From the NCBI RefSeq assembly GCF_001578885.1, contig NZ_KQ969495.1, positions 1,161,123-1,225,122 on the forward strand: DNA of 64,000 bases, given 5' to 3'. This stretch comes from Streptococcus sp. DD12 (lineage in GTDB: Bacteria; Bacillota; Bacilli; Lactobacillales; Streptococcaceae). The position numbers and the translations under genes were made by a program. This document shows, one piece after another, positions 1-9,748 of this stretch (position 1 is the stretch's first letter; every line of letters begins with the position of its first letter). A model generated the notes under the pieces. It was given only the letters and a program-made list of their open reading frames with translations. It was not told where the DNA came from and made no database searches.

Positions 1-356
1 TGGCTGATACTAGGCCTTGGCCGTTGGTAAATATTTTTCAAGGTCAAAATCAAGAGACCCCCTACTAGCCCGTTGGCCAGAAGGTAAAGACTCTCTGCAT
101 ACCACTTGACCCAAGGGCTAGCAAACAGCAGGGCAATTAGAGCGATGAGCACCACCTGAGTAGAGGTATTTCCCAGAACGGTCAGATGGCTAAAGAAGGC
201 TGTTGCCATAGCTGGCAGTTGCCCGCGAACAGCGGTTTGAATCATGTGGTCAAACGGTTTTAAAGCATCAGGGTAAAATTTGACCACATAACCCAAAATC
301 ACAAAAATCAGCGCTGCAAAACTTGCCTGTAGATGGTAAAAACGTTTATTTTTCAT
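1..356 (-). CDS. PAP2-family membrane phosphatase (3' part missing)
   Basis: The first 118 codons of a gene that runs off the left edge of the window; the stop lies outside. The ATG is at 356. The protein starts with a short basic stretch and then hydrophobic segments, and ends in the window with K-N-I-Y-Q-R-P-R-P, which fits the KX6RP first motif of type 2 phosphatidic acid phosphatases. Members dephosphorylate phospholipids or undecaprenyl pyrophosphate at the membrane. It lies just downstream of ribU (6 nt gap) and is probably cotranscribed with it, so the FMN riboswitch may also affect it. The specific substrate cannot be told because the other catalytic motifs are outside the window. Confidence 0.8.
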   Translation of the reverse strand, partial: MKNKRFYHLQASFAALIFVILGYVVKFYPDALKPFDHMIQTAVRGQLPAMATAFFSHLTVLGNTSTQVVLIALIALLFASPWVKWYAESLYLLANGLVGGLLILTLKNIYQRPRPSIS

Positions 357-361
357 GCTCC

Positions 362-922
362 CTATTTTACGCTATCTAAAATAGGTTTGCAAGCCAGATA
401 GATGGGGTAAATGATAATCGATAGGATAACCCCCTCCAAGAGGTTAAATGGTAGCACCATGCCCCAGATGTAGTTCCCCAAACCAATAAAGGTATTAATA
501 TCAAAATTTGCAAACTGTGCATATAAGGGCACGGCGTAAACAATATTTAAAAGAATCATGCCCAGAGTCAGACCGACAGTCCCAATTACCGCAGCCAAAG
601 TATAATTTTTTAGCCCTGGCTTTTTCACCCAGAAGTAGGCGAAAGCTGTCACAAAAATACCCAGGGCAATCACATTCATCGGCATCCCAATCCAAGTGTT
701 GGGACCTTCAAAATTCAGCAAGAACTTCAGAACCGTCCGCAGTAAAAGAACAGCATAGGCACTCTTTAAATCAAAGAGAACCAAAGCCACTAAAACAGGC
801 AGAACACTGAGGTCCAGCTTTAAAAAGCTCGCCCCTGGAATCAACTGAAATTGCACAAATAAAAGTACAAAAGAAAGGGCTGAAAGAATGGCGATAAGCA
901 CCAACTTACGTGTGTTTGTCAT
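362..922 (-). CDS. ribU: Riboflavin ECF transporter S component RibU
   Basis: A 186-aa integral membrane protein with about six hydrophobic segments. It is the substrate-binding S component that works with the shared ECF energy module to import riboflavin. The early LVLIAILSALSFVLLF segment and overall length match RibU, and the gene sits directly behind an FMN riboswitch, which supports the substrate. I chose the ATG at 922 because GGAGGA lies 7 nt upstream; an in-frame TTG at 937 would place that ribosome-binding site inside the gene. The same GGAGG is the 3' arm of a hairpin, so translation start and transcription stop are linked (see regulatory entries). Confidence 0.93.
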   Translation of the reverse strand: MTNTRKLVLIAILSALSFVLLFVQFQLIPGASFLKLDLSVLPVLVALVLFDLKSAYAVLLLRTVLKFLLNFEGPNTWIGMPMNVIALGIFVTAFAYFWVKKPGLKNYTLAAVIGTVGLTLGMILLNIVYAVPLYAQFANFDINTFIGLGNYIWGMVLPFNLLEGVILSIIIYPIYLACKPILDSVK

Positions 923-925
923 AAA

Positions 926-955
926 AAAATCCTCCAATTTTTAACAAATTGGAGG
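926..955 (-). terminator. Terminator hairpin that also buries the ribU ribosome-binding site
   Basis: A perfect 10-bp inverted repeat (CCTCCAATTT / AAATTGGAGG) with a 5-nt loop, followed on the minus strand by ATTTTTTT that runs into the ribU ATG. The 3' arm contains the Shine-Dalgarno GGAGGA. It can act as an intrinsic terminator and as a ribosome-binding-site sequestering stem, and forms the expression platform of the FMN riboswitch. Confidence 0.75.
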
Positions 956-987
956 AGCCTAGGAGTTCAATTTAGTTTAGCGTACGC

Positions 988-1007
988 AAAAAATCCTGAA
1001 ATCAGGA
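988..1007 (-). terminator. Second terminator-like hairpin behind the FMN aptamer
   Basis: A TCCTGATTTCAGGA stem (6 bp) followed on the minus strand by TTTTTT. It lies between the aptamer and the hairpin that overlaps the ribU start, so the leader holds two tandem terminator-like structures. Confidence 0.55.
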
Positions 1008-1035
1008 AAGCTAGCACTCGCCAAGTTATTCAACT

Positions 1036-1163
1036 CTTCGTCTCCTCCCATCCAGACTATCACTGTCGGTTGTGGATTTGCACCACATCAGCTTGCGCTC
1101 GCGGACTTCTAGGAAGACAACCTAGTCACCGCCGGTAGGGAATTACACCCTGCCCTGAAGACC
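1036..1163 (-). promoter_or_regulatory. FMN riboswitch (RFN element)
   Basis: On the minus strand this leader contains the conserved RFN blocks: CTTCAGGGCAGGGTG, AATTCCCTACCGGCGGT, and near the end GTGATAGTCTGGATGGGAGGAG. They occur in the expected order and spacing for the FMN aptamer, directly upstream of ribU. FMN binding is expected to lower riboflavin uptake by favouring the downstream terminator/anti-SD hairpin. Confidence 0.96.
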
Positions 1164-1168
1164 CCTTA

Positions 1169-1197
1169 ACTATAACATAAAGTTTTTAGTTGAGCAA
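1169..1197 (-). promoter_or_regulatory. Promoter of the riboswitch-ribU transcript
   Basis: Minus strand TTGCTC (1197-1192), 17-nt spacer, TATAGT (1174-1169) preceded by an extended TGN. Transcription would start just before the first conserved bases of the FMN aptamer. Confidence 0.65.
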
Positions 1198-1238
1198 GAG
1201 CTTAATTTGTCGATGTGCTACAAAGTCCCTGAGACAAG

Positions 1239-1270
1239 CAAAAAAAGCCTAGAACTTTTTTCTAGACTTT
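1239..1270 (-). terminator. Intrinsic terminator of pyrG
   Basis: An 11-bp stem (AAAGTCTAGAA / TTCTAGGCTTT) with a run of T on the minus strand, 35 nt past the pyrG stop. Confidence 0.85.
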
Positions 1271-1304
1271 CCTTGCTAATGAGTTACAAGCAGACCACCT
1301 GGGC

Positions 1305-2984
<1,680 letters not shown>

Positions 2985-2992
2985 TTACCTAC

Positions 2993-3029
2993 AAAAAAAT
3001 AAAACAGCCCCCTAAAAACTAGGGAGCCT
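2993..3029 (-). terminator. Attenuator terminator in the pyrG leader
   Basis: A stem pairing GGCTCCCTA with TAGGGGGCT, then TGTTTTATTTTTTT on the minus strand. Its 5' arm holds a pyrimidine run (GCTCCCT) able to pair with extra G residues at the transcript 5' end. It lies about 75 nt upstream of the pyrG ATG. Confidence 0.8.
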
Positions 3030-3049
3030 TCTTGACCTCTTAAAGAGGT

Positions 3050-3089
3050 GCCCGATAAATATATTAACGCAAAGCAGACCGTTTGTCAA
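3050..3089 (-). promoter_or_regulatory. pyrG promoter with GGGC start (CTP-sensing by reiterative G addition)
   Basis: Minus strand TTGACA (3089-3084), 17-nt spacer, TAATAT (3066-3061), then 7 nt to a GGGC start at 3053. In Bacillus subtilis and Lactococcus lactis the pyrG transcript starts with GGGC. When CTP is low the polymerase stutters and adds G residues, and the poly-G pairs with the pyrimidine-rich 5' arm of the terminator to prevent termination. All the required parts are visible here. Confidence 0.8.
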
Positions 3090-3148
3090 TGATTAACTGT
3101 TGATTCAGCTAAAAGACAAAAGTCTTTATAAGTGACATATCTAAACGC

Positions 3149-3715
3149 TTAGTCTTCGTCTAAATCGTCTTCGTCGCCTTCTTCAAGCTCTACCGCTTCT
3201 AAGTCAGCCTCTTCAGGGATGATTTCGTTGATTTCAGAGTCGTAGCTTTCTGCTTCTTCTTTCTCATCATCAGGATTTTCATCGTCATAGTTGTCATCGG
3301 CTGCTGGCGCTGTGTAGTCTTCGTCTTCTGGGTCATCGTCGTTGTAGTCGATGGCATTTTCATCCCCATCCATGAAGGCATTGACCCGTTTAGGTTTACG
3401 TTTAGGAGTGCCTTCCTCTTCGTCTTCTAGGGTGATAATTTCTTCATCAATCTCATCAACCGCATACCAAGAACGCAAGCCCCATTTGTTATCCCCTAGC
3501 GGGATGAAGCTTCCATCCACATTCAATGTGGTATAAAAGCCTGGCAGAGCTTCACGGATAGCTTCGTCAGACTTTCCGAGGTAGTTTTGAATGGCATTGA
3601 CCAGGTCATTGAAGTACATTTCGTGACCGCGTCCATGCGTCTCTAAAATAGCGTGAGCGACCTCAACCATTGACAGCTCATTTTTGTCTTGTCCTGCAAA
3701 TACTTCTAATTCCAA
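3149..3715 (-). CDS. rpoE: RNA polymerase delta subunit
   Basis: A 188-aa accessory subunit of Gram-positive RNA polymerase that affects promoter-complex stability and recycling. The N-terminal winged-helix domain (about residues 1-90, with [12 protein letters not shown] and [21 protein letters not shown]) is followed by a very acidic, disordered tail rich in Asp and Glu, as usual in the family. The start is a TTG at 3715 with AAGGAG 8 nt upstream; no ATG fits the conserved ME-LEVFAG start. It precedes pyrG, an arrangement also seen in Bacillus. Confidence 0.96.
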   Translation of the reverse strand: MELEVFAGQDKNELSMVEVAHAILETHGRGHEMYFNDLVNAIQNYLGKSDEAIREALPGFYTTLNVDGSFIPLGDNKWGLRSWYAVDEIDEEIITLEDEEEGTPKRKPKRVNAFMDGDENAIDYNDDDPEDEDYTAPAADDNYDDENPDDEKEEAESYDSEINEIIPEEADLEAVELEEGDEDDLDED

Positions 3716-3793
3716 GTCCTTACTCCTTAAAATGTCGTTATTCCTATTTTACTTTAATTTGGTCCAATAGTCAAAAGACTTTCTTCAATTGAC

Positions 3794-3823
3794 AAAAAAA
3801 GAAAGCCAGAAAACTGAACTTTC
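3794..3823 (-). terminator. Intrinsic terminator of tig
   Basis: Stem GAAAGTTCAG / CTGGCTTTC with a TTTT loop, followed by seven T on the minus strand, just past the tig stop. Confidence 0.85.
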
Positions 3824-3847
3824 TTTTCTCTGCCTTCAATTTAGGCA

Positions 3848-5131
3848 TTAGGCAACTGTTGCAGTGCCTGTAATCAATTCGATTGCTTTTTTCGCAGCGA
3901 TGTCATGTTGCAACATGTCTGGTGACAAGAGGTTGCGCACTTGTGCTTCATCCATGCTGTATTCTGCAGCAAGGTCAGCAATTTCTTTGTTGACTTCTTC
4001 TTCAGATGCTTCAAAACCTTCTGCTTTAGCAACTGCTTCGATGACCAAGTTAGTCTTCACGCGACGGTCTGCATCATCAGCGTATTGTTTACGCAAGTCT
4101 TCTTCTGTTGTACCAGTAATTTGGAAGTACATGTCTGGTGAAATACCTTGACGTTGCATGTTGCCCAACATTTCGTTCATGGCACGATCAACTTCAGCAT
4201 CAACCATTTCTTGTGGCAATTCAACAATTTCAGCATTTTCGACAGCTTTATCGATAGCTGCTGTTTCAACAGCATCTTTGTAAGCTGCTTCTTTTTGGTC
4301 TTCGAGTTCTTTGCGGTATTTAGCTTTCAACTCATCCAAAGTTTCGACTTCGTCATCGATGTCTTTAGCCAACTCGTCGTCCAAGGCTGGAACTTCTTTC
4401 GCTTTTACTTCGTGAATAGTTGTCACAAAGAGGGCTTCTTTTCCAGCCAAGTCTTCTGCTTGGTAATCTTCTGGGAAAGTGACTTTAACGTCAACTGTTT
4501 CGCCAGCCTTGTGGCCAACCAATTGGTCTTCAAAACCTGGAATGAATTGACCTGAGCCTAATTCCAAACTGTGGTTTTCACCTTTTCCACCGTCAAACTC
4601 AACACCGTCGATTGAACCCACGAAGTCGATAACAGCTGTGTCGCCGTTTTCAGCAGCAGCGTCTTTAAGCACCAACTCTGCCAAGTTGTTGCGTTCACGT
4701 TCAACACGTTCGTCAACTTCAGCGTCTGTGACTTCTTTAACAGCATCCACTGAAACCGTCAAGTCTTTGTAGTCACCCAATTTTACTTCAGGTTTTGTCA
4801 CAACTTCTGCTGTCAAGACCCATTCTTGACCTTTTTCCATTGACGTTACATCAATTTTTGGTTGTGCCACGACATCCAAGTCCAATTCAGCTACAGCAGC
4901 TTCATATGCTTCTGGAACCAAGGCATTTAAAGCGTCTTGATAAAGAGCTTCTTCTCCAAATTGTTGGTTGAAAACGGCACGTGGCAAGTGACCTTTACGG
5001 AATCCTGGAACTTGCAAATCTTTCTTCACACGGTTGAAGACTTGGTCAAGAGCTGGTTTGATTTTGTCTTGAGCAATGGTAAAGGTAATTACCCCATGGT
5101 TTGTCTCTTTATTTTCAAATGACGTAGACAT
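3848..5131 (-). CDS. tig: Trigger factor
   Basis: A 427-aa ribosome-bound chaperone and peptidyl-prolyl isomerase that meets nascent chains at the exit tunnel. The N-terminal ribosome-binding domain carries the signature GFRKGHLPR (around residue 43). The FKBP-like domain (about residues 160-245) shows DFVGSIDG and [20 protein letters not shown]. The C-terminal helical chaperone arms are acidic. Full length for the family. It is transcribed alone and ends at its own terminator. Confidence 0.97.
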   Translation of the reverse strand: MSTSFENKETNHGVITFTIAQDKIKPALDQVFNRVKKDLQVPGFRKGHLPRAVFNQQFGEEALYQDALNALVPEAYEAAVAELDLDVVAQPKIDVTSMEKGQEWVLTAEVVTKPEVKLGDYKDLTVSVDAVKEVTDAEVDERVERERNNLAELVLKDAAAENGDTAVIDFVGSIDGVEFDGGKGENHSLELGSGQFIPGFEDQLVGHKAGETVDVKVTFPEDYQAEDLAGKEALFVTTIHEVKAKEVPALDDELAKDIDDEVETLDELKAKYRKELEDQKEAAYKDAVETAAIDKAVENAEIVELPQEMVDAEVDRAMNEMLGNMQRQGISPDMYFQITGTTEEDLRKQYADDADRRVKTNLVIEAVAKAEGFEASEEEVNKEIADLAAEYSMDEAQVRNLLSPDMLQHDIAAKKAIELITGTATVA

Positions 5132-5208
5132 CTCATTCTCCTTAAAAAATATAATTTCACTCTAGTTTATCATAAAATCTAGCAGTTTGAAAGTTTTTCT
5201 TTCGGCAA

Positions 5209-5248
5209 TTGTCAAGTCCTAACTTTTTGTGTAAACTGTATTACACAA
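5209..5248 (+). promoter_or_regulatory. Promoter of the MscS gene with overlapping inverted repeat
   Basis: TTGTCA (5209-5214), 17-nt spacer, TAAACT (5232-5237). The -10 lies within an inverted repeat TGTGTAA-6 nt-TTACACA (5229-5248), which could be an operator or a leader hairpin just before the AAAGGAGG ribosome-binding site. Confidence 0.55.
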
Positions 5249-5260
5249 AGGAGGCAGGAT

Positions 5261-6100
5261 ATGGCCATTATCGAACGTTACATCGCATCATTAAACCTAG
5301 AGGGTTTGGTCAATAGCTTGATTTCAAAAGGAATTTCGCTGATTGTTCTCTACTTTTTCTTTTTTCTAGGCAAGCGCGCCATCACCTTTTCTTTTGATAA
5401 GGTCCTCTCAAAATCTGTCCAGCTCACCAAACAAACTTCAGGCCGTCAAAAAACCATCTTGCGCTTAAGCAATAGTTTCATCAATTATTGCCTGTATTTT
5501 CTCCTGCTGTATTGGACCCTAGATGTGATTGGGCTACCCGTTTCTAGCCTACTGGCTGGTGCCGGAATTGCCGGGGTCGCCATCGGCCTTGGTGCCCAAG
5601 GGTTTTTGACAGATGTGGTAAATGGCTTTTTCATCCTTTTAGAAAACCAATACGATGTCGGGGACGCAGTCGAAATCGGAACTGTCTCAGGGAATGTGGT
5701 ATCCGTCGGTATCCGCACCACACAAGTTCGCAGTGCTGATGGTACCTTGAATTTCATTCCCAACCGTAATATCACCATCGTAAGCAACAAATCCCGTGGC
5801 GATATGCGGGCACTAATCGACCTCCCCTTGAGTGCTGACGTCGACCTCCAAAAAGTTACCCAGATCATCACAGAGGTCAACCAAGTCGAAGTTCCCAACC
5901 ACCCTGAAATTGTCGGTTTTCCTAACATTTTAGGACCGCAAACCTCAGCGACAACAGGTCAATTCTTCTTTAGAGTAGCTATTTTTACAGAAAGTGGTAA
6001 GCAGATAGATACTTACCATACCTTTTACCAGCTCTACCAAGAAGCCCTCCGGACACAGGGCATTAGCCTGGCCACCTCACCCTCTCTTTTTGGACAATAA
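5261..6100 (+). CDS. MscS-family mechanosensitive ion channel
   Basis: A 279-aa small-conductance mechanosensitive channel protein that should release solutes on hypo-osmotic shock. There are three hydrophobic segments in the first 110 residues. The pore helix is rich in Ala and Gly (SSLLAGAGIAGVAIGLGAQGFLTDVVNGFFILLENQYDVGD is the region at residues 100-140, typical of MscS TM3 and the following beta domain). A conserved N-F-I-P-N-R-N strand follows. ATG at 5261 has AAGGAGG upstream. It is flanked by its own promoter and terminator, so it is monocistronic and points against its neighbours. Confidence 0.93.
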   Translation: MAIIERYIASLNLEGLVNSLISKGISLIVLYFFFFLGKRAITFSFDKVLSKSVQLTKQTSGRQKTILRLSNSFINYCLYFLLLYWTLDVIGLPVSSLLAGAGIAGVAIGLGAQGFLTDVVNGFFILLENQYDVGDAVEIGTVSGNVVSVGIRTTQVRSADGTLNFIPNRNITIVSNKSRGDMRALIDLPLSADVDLQKVTQIITEVNQVEVPNHPEIVGFPNILGPQTSATTGQFFFRVAIFTESGKQIDTYHTFYQLYQEALRTQGISLATSPSLFGQ

Positions 6101-6108
6101 GCAAACAA

Positions 6109-6139
6109 CCCCTGAAAGCCATATCTTTCAGGGGTTTTA
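6109..6139 (+). terminator. Intrinsic terminator of the MscS gene
   Basis: Perfect 10-bp stem CCCCTGAAAG / CTTTCAGGGG followed by TTTTA. It lies between convergent genes and may serve both. Confidence 0.85.
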
Positions 6140-6153
6140 TTCCTTAAAATTGA

Positions 6154-6717
6154 TTAGAATTTTCGAATGCTATCGGTTGGGTAGGCTGCTCGGCTTCCTC
6201 CGATAAGCTTAGGCCGGCTGGCCAGTGCAGACAGATGGGCCCCACCGAGTTCTTTTTGCAGGGGCAACAAGGGAACTTGGACATGTTTGACATGCATACC
6301 AATCGCCGTATCCCCAATATCAAGGCCTGCTTGCGCTTGAATGAATTCAACCTCTACAGGGTCAACCATATAGTCAAAAGCTGCCAGTTGTCCAGACCCT
6401 CCTGCATGAAGTGTCGGCAAGACACTGACGATTTCTAGTCGGTCACGCAGAGCTAAGTCCCGTTCAACCACCAGGGCGCGGTTCACATGCTCGCAACCTT
6501 GAACCGCCAAGTAAATCCCGAGTGGCCTGAGGGTATCCAAAATCGCCTTGACAATGACCTGGCCAATCTCTCGGCTAGAGGCTTTGCCAATCACGCCACC
6601 CGCCACTGCACTAGAGGACATGCCTAGGACAAATACCTGCCCTTTTTGTAGGCCACTGCGTTGCACCAAATCGCTTACGATGGCTTGCGTTTCTTGCCTT
6701 AGCTTTTCAACCACCAT
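6154..6717 (-). CDS. UPF0340 / TIGR01440 family protein (YwlG-like)
   Basis: A 187-aa soluble protein of a conserved family of unknown function found in many Firmicutes. Recognisable family stretches are [20 protein letters not shown], the G[15 protein letters not shown] segment around residue 70, and [11 protein letters not shown] near residue 145. It is the last gene of a truA-thiD-ECF-YwlG group, with 11 nt between its start and the preceding gene. The gene is intact and of normal family length. I cannot assign a biochemical function; the neighbours suggest a link to vitamin or cofactor metabolism, which is inference only. Confidence 0.88.
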   Translation of the reverse strand: MVVEKLRQETQAIVSDLVQRSGLQKGQVFVLGMSSSAVAGGVIGKASSREIGQVIVKAILDTLRPLGIYLAVQGCEHVNRALVVERDLALRDRLEIVSVLPTLHAGGSGQLAAFDYMVDPVEVEFIQAQAGLDIGDTAIGMHVKHVQVPLLPLQKELGGAHLSALASRPKLIGGSRAAYPTDSIRKF

Positions 6718-6728
6718 GTTGTCCTCCC

Positions 6729-7193
6729 TTAATGCGCTACTTTTTCATAGGCCTTTGAGACGGTAAATCCAACCAAGAGACCGAAAACCGTTTGCCCAAT
6801 ATTGCCCCAAACACCTGCCACAGAGGCGCCAATGCCATACAGTAAAGCTCCTGCAATCAGGTAAATGACTACCATACTAAGACAGGCCAAGAAGGCACCT
6901 AAAGGACGACGCAGGCCTGTCCAGCCAGCAAAGTAACCCTGCAGACCGTGGGCCAAGAGAGAAACCAGCATGTATTGCGGATAGCCTGATATCAAGTCAA
7001 TCAGAAAACCAGACAAGCCACCGACAATCGCTGCTTCTTTTTTCCCCAAGGTAAAAGCCGTGAAAAAAATACCGGCATCTAGAAGTGTTAACATCCCTGT
7101 CGGCGTTGGAATTCTGACAAAGTAGCCTAGAACGACAGAAAGTGCCGTCAAAACAGCAAGGCTACTGATACGTTGAACCGTTTGATTTCTCAT
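6729..7193 (-). CDS. ECF transporter S component, probably for HMP or a B6 vitamer
   Basis: A 154-aa membrane protein with five to six hydrophobic segments. S-component features include [17 protein letters not shown] at the start and the [34 protein letters not shown] region, whose G-x-x-G-F-x-x-D-L is typical of ECF S proteins. Such proteins bind a vitamin and use the common EcfAA'T module for import. The gene overlaps the upstream HMP/pyridoxal kinase gene by 4 nt, so transport and phosphorylation of the same substrate (hydroxymethylpyrimidine or pyridoxine) is likely. The exact vitamin cannot be told from sequence alone. Confidence 0.85.
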   Translation of the reverse strand: MRNQTVQRISSLAVLTALSVVLGYFVRIPTPTGMLTLLDAGIFFTAFTLGKKEAAIVGGLSGFLIDLISGYPQYMLVSLLAHGLQGYFAGWTGLRRPLGAFLACLSMVVIYLIAGALLYGIGASVAGVWGNIGQTVFGLLVGFTVSKAYEKVAH

Positions 7194-7945
7194 TTTGGGT
7201 TTACTCCATAGGCATTTGATGCGTTAATCGCTTGATAAGTGTATTCTTTTGCATTTTGGACAGCACGGTAGACATCGCGTCCCATGGCTAGATTCGCTGC
7301 CAGAGCTGATGAAAAAGCACAGCCAGAACCATTGGCGTTTTTTTCCAAAACAGGGCGGGCAATCAAGTAACAAAAAAGACCGTTACAGTAGACGTCAATG
7401 GCTTTATTTCGTCCGAGACGAATCCCCCCTTTGATGACCACCTGCCGAGCCCCCATATCTTTTAGTTGCCAAGCCGCTGCAATCAAGTCAGCGACCGTTG
7501 CAATCGTGCGTCCTGTGAGAATTTCTGCCTCCCGCAGGTTAGGGGTCACTAGGTCTGCATAGGGAAAGAGTTCCTGCAATTTCTCTGACATTTCTGTCAC
7601 AGTCGCGTCCTTATTTTCTTTAAAGACCAAAACAGGGTCTAGCACGACTGGCGTATTGACTTTCTTTTTAAGGAAACGTTTGACATTAGAAGCCGCCCCG
7701 GGAGTTGGCAAAAGACCAATCTTGATGGCTCCAAAAGGGACTTTGAGCAGGCTATCCAGCTCTTGGCGAAAGAGACGGTTGGCTACCGGATGGAGAACTA
7801 GTTGCTCGTCTTCTAAGGTCGTCAGACTGGTCAAGGCCAAAAAACCAAAAAGCCCATGGTGGGCATAAACAGATAAATCCGTCTGCGCCCCACCACCGCT
7901 TAGGATATCAGAGCCTGAAATCGTTAAAATGTTATCATTGATCAT
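7190..7945 (-). CDS. Hydroxymethylpyrimidine / pyridoxal kinase (ThiD/PdxK-like)
   Basis: A 251-aa ribokinase-fold kinase. The start [19 protein letters not shown] matches the substrate-binding GSD-x-x-x-G-x-G-x-Q-x-D motif of ThiD, and [19 protein letters not shown] carries the family C-terminal G-x-G-C-x-x-S-A anion-hole motif. In Firmicutes this branch can phosphorylate HMP(-P), pyridoxine or pyridoxal, and in streptococci it is named either thiD or pdxK. Its start overlaps truA and its stop overlaps the ECF gene, so all are translated from one mRNA. I leave the symbol open because the substrate is ambiguous. Confidence 0.85.
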   Translation of the reverse strand: MINDNILTISGSDILSGGGAQTDLSVYAHHGLFGFLALTSLTTLEDEQLVLHPVANRLFRQELDSLLKVPFGAIKIGLLPTPGAASNVKRFLKKKVNTPVVLDPVLVFKENKDATVTEMSEKLQELFPYADLVTPNLREAEILTGRTIATVADLIAAAWQLKDMGARQVVIKGGIRLGRNKAIDVYCNGLFCYLIARPVLEKNANGSGCAFSSALAANLAMGRDVYRAVQNAKEYTYQAINASNAYGVNPK

Positions 7946-8684
7946 ATCTTATCTCTTTCAAATAAAGCCCCTGAGGTCCTGCTGTCGGCCCTGCCAAATG
8001 CCGGTCTTTCTCTTGAATGACACGCGCCATCTGTTCAACAGGCATTCGTCCATTCCCAATTTTTAGCAAGGTGCCTACCATGTTGCGAACCTGTTTGTAC
8101 AAAAACCCATTTCCTGTAAAGCGAAACGTATACAGATGCTTGTCTGCTTGATAAGTGACACTGGCCTGGCTGATGGTTCTGACCTTATCTTGAACCGCTG
8201 TCCCTGTAGCTGTAAAGCCTGTGAAGTCATGCTGTCCAACAACCGCCTGAATAGCCTCTTGCATCGCCTCTAAGTCTAAAGCATAGGGGTAAGCTGTTGC
8301 ATAATTACGCATCATGGGATTCTTAGGGCGCCCAGTGTCAACCAGAAATTCATAGGTCTTTTCATGCTTGTCATAGCGGGCATGAAAGCTATCCGAAACC
8401 TGCTCGACACGCACACAAGCAATGTCGGGAGCCGACTGAGTATCTAAGGCAAAGCGTAATTTCTCCACATCACGGGCTTGTGGGAGGTCAAAGTGCACAA
8501 CTTGCCCATAGGCATGCACCCCTGCATCGGTGCGCCCTGCCGCAAAAAGTTTTTGGGCAGTCCCCGAAGAAATTTTGACCAAGGTCTTAGTCAATTCTTC
8601 CTCAACCGTTCGCTGGCCTGGTTGCTTTTGAAAACCCGAAAATGCTGTGCCATCATAGGCGATGGTTGCCTTGTACCTTACCAT
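7935..8684 (-). CDS. truA: tRNA pseudouridine(38-40) synthase TruA
   Basis: A 249-aa enzyme that converts U38-U40 of tRNA anticodon stem-loops to pseudouridine. The start [25 protein letters not shown] is typical. The catalytic Asp is in [17 protein letters not shown] (about residue 53). The C-terminal region [21 protein letters not shown] is also conserved. Full length. It is the first gene of the vitamin-related operon and overlaps the kinase gene by 11 nt. About 180 nt lie between it and the next upstream gene, leaving room for a promoter. Confidence 0.97.
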   Translation of the reverse strand: MVRYKATIAYDGTAFSGFQKQPGQRTVEEELTKTLVKISSGTAQKLFAAGRTDAGVHAYGQVVHFDLPQARDVEKLRFALDTQSAPDIACVRVEQVSDSFHARYDKHEKTYEFLVDTGRPKNPMMRNYATAYPYALDLEAMQEAIQAVVGQHDFTGFTATGTAVQDKVRTISQASVTYQADKHLYTFRFTGNGFLYKQVRNMVGTLLKIGNGRMPVEQMARVIQEKDRHLAGPTAGPQGLYLKEIRYDQ

Positions 8685-8826
8685 ATATTAAGTATAGCAA
8701 GCTTATTCAAGGGTTTCAAGGGCTTAGCTAAATTTTTGTCATCAAATTGTCACATAAACCAACTATGTCAAACAGTCCCACCAAGCTTTTTTCTCCAGAT
8801 TTTGGATAGGACGTTTGCCAGCAGAG

Positions 8827-8857
8827 AAAAACCGTCTAGAAAGGCTCTTCTAAACGG
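8827..8857 (-). terminator. Intrinsic terminator of the EEP-family gene
   Basis: A 10-bp stem (CCGTTTAGAA / TTCTAGACGG) followed by a T run on the minus strand; also T-rich on the plus strand. Confidence 0.8.
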
Positions 8858-8866
8858 TTTTTTTGA

Positions 8867-9682
8867 CTACACATCCAGCACAGCAAAGACTCCAAAATGG
8901 TCGCTCACTTGCGGGGTATTTCCCCCATCAAAAACTACCTGCGACAAACTAACAGGAATACCTTGGCTGAGTAAAATATGGTCCACTTTGAGCTGCTGAC
9001 GATTGCCTTCCCAACCGTCAATAGCCGCTTGAATGGTATGCTCACCACTGACCACCCGCGCTTGCTTGTGGCTGTCTGCCAGTTCTAAGGGGCCAGAGGT
9101 CATGAGCTGATAGCCTGGACCAGCAACGGGGTTGTTAAAGTCGCCCGCCACAATGACAGGTAGCTGGGCTTCTTCCAAAGCCCGCTCTAGACGTAGCCAT
9201 TCCCTTGCAAACCCTTTTTCCCACCATGACAGGTGGACACTGGCCACCAGGTAAGGGTGACCGGATAGATGCGTTTGCGCCAACAATACACAGCGGGTGC
9301 GGTAATCCGTCTCATCTGTACTGTCTGACACCCGTAAAAGCCGAGGGTGCAAAGGGGTCAGTGATAAGATGGCCACGCCTTCCTGATATTTGTCATAACC
9401 GATATGGTTATAAGCCCAAGACCAGTAATAATCAAGCCCCCGCTCACGAAGGGCCGTGACCAAAAGCAAGGCATAGTTATCGACATGGATGGCTGGGCTG
9501 TCTGACACCGCCACATAGCCCGGGGTAACCTCTGCTGGTTCACTGGAGATGAGTTGATTGATTTCCTGTAGAAAAATCAAGTCACAGGCTTTTTCTGCTA
9601 AAGTGTCTACTAACTGCTCCAGCTTTTCTTGAGGATGTTCCTCCATCCAGCTATGGGTGTTTAAGGTGAGGATTTTCATCAT
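8867..9682 (-). CDS. Endonuclease/exonuclease/phosphatase family hydrolase
   Basis: A 271-aa Mg-dependent hydrolase of the EEP (DNase I-like) fold. Active-site motifs seen: LTLNTHSW at the N terminus, DLIFLQEIN (metal-binding Glu, residue 41), ASVHLSWW, VIVAGDFNNP (Asp-x-Asn), KVDHIL and the terminal SDHFGV (catalytic Asp-His). Substrates in this family range from DNA to phosphodiesters and sphingomyelin, so the target is unknown; no secretion signal is visible. Two tandem ATGs (9682 and 9679) are possible. It follows ptsG at a short distance in the opposite order of transcription (ptsG upstream) and may be partly cotranscribed with it. Confidence 0.88.
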   Translation of the reverse strand: MMKILTLNTHSWMEEHPQEKLEQLVDTLAEKACDLIFLQEINQLISSEPAEVTPGYVAVSDSPAIHVDNYALLLVTALRERGLDYYWSWAYNHIGYDKYQEGVAILSLTPLHPRLLRVSDSTDETDYRTRCVLLAQTHLSGHPYLVASVHLSWWEKGFAREWLRLERALEEAQLPVIVAGDFNNPVAGPGYQLMTSGPLELADSHKQARVVSGEHTIQAAIDGWEGNRQQLKVDHILLSQGIPVSLSQVVFDGGNTPQVSDHFGVFAVLDV

Positions 9683-9707
9683 AGTACCTTTCCGTGTTGC
9701 TACAACA

Positions 9708-9742
9708 AATGAGAGTGACGAAACGGTCGGACACTCTCATTT
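9708..9742 (-). terminator. Hairpin between ptsG and the EEP gene
   Basis: An 11-bp inverted repeat AAATGAGAGTG / CACTCTCATTT. The T-run is weak on the minus strand (ATTTGTTG), so some readthrough from ptsG into the EEP gene is likely. Confidence 0.55.
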
Positions 9743-9748
9743 TTAGCT

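Noticed and set aside
508-810. 100-aa plus-strand reading frame over ribU
   Set aside because: It is a shadow of ribU with no start signals and an odd composition; the same applies to many frames opposite pyrG, tig, ptsG, rnr, the suf genes and others.
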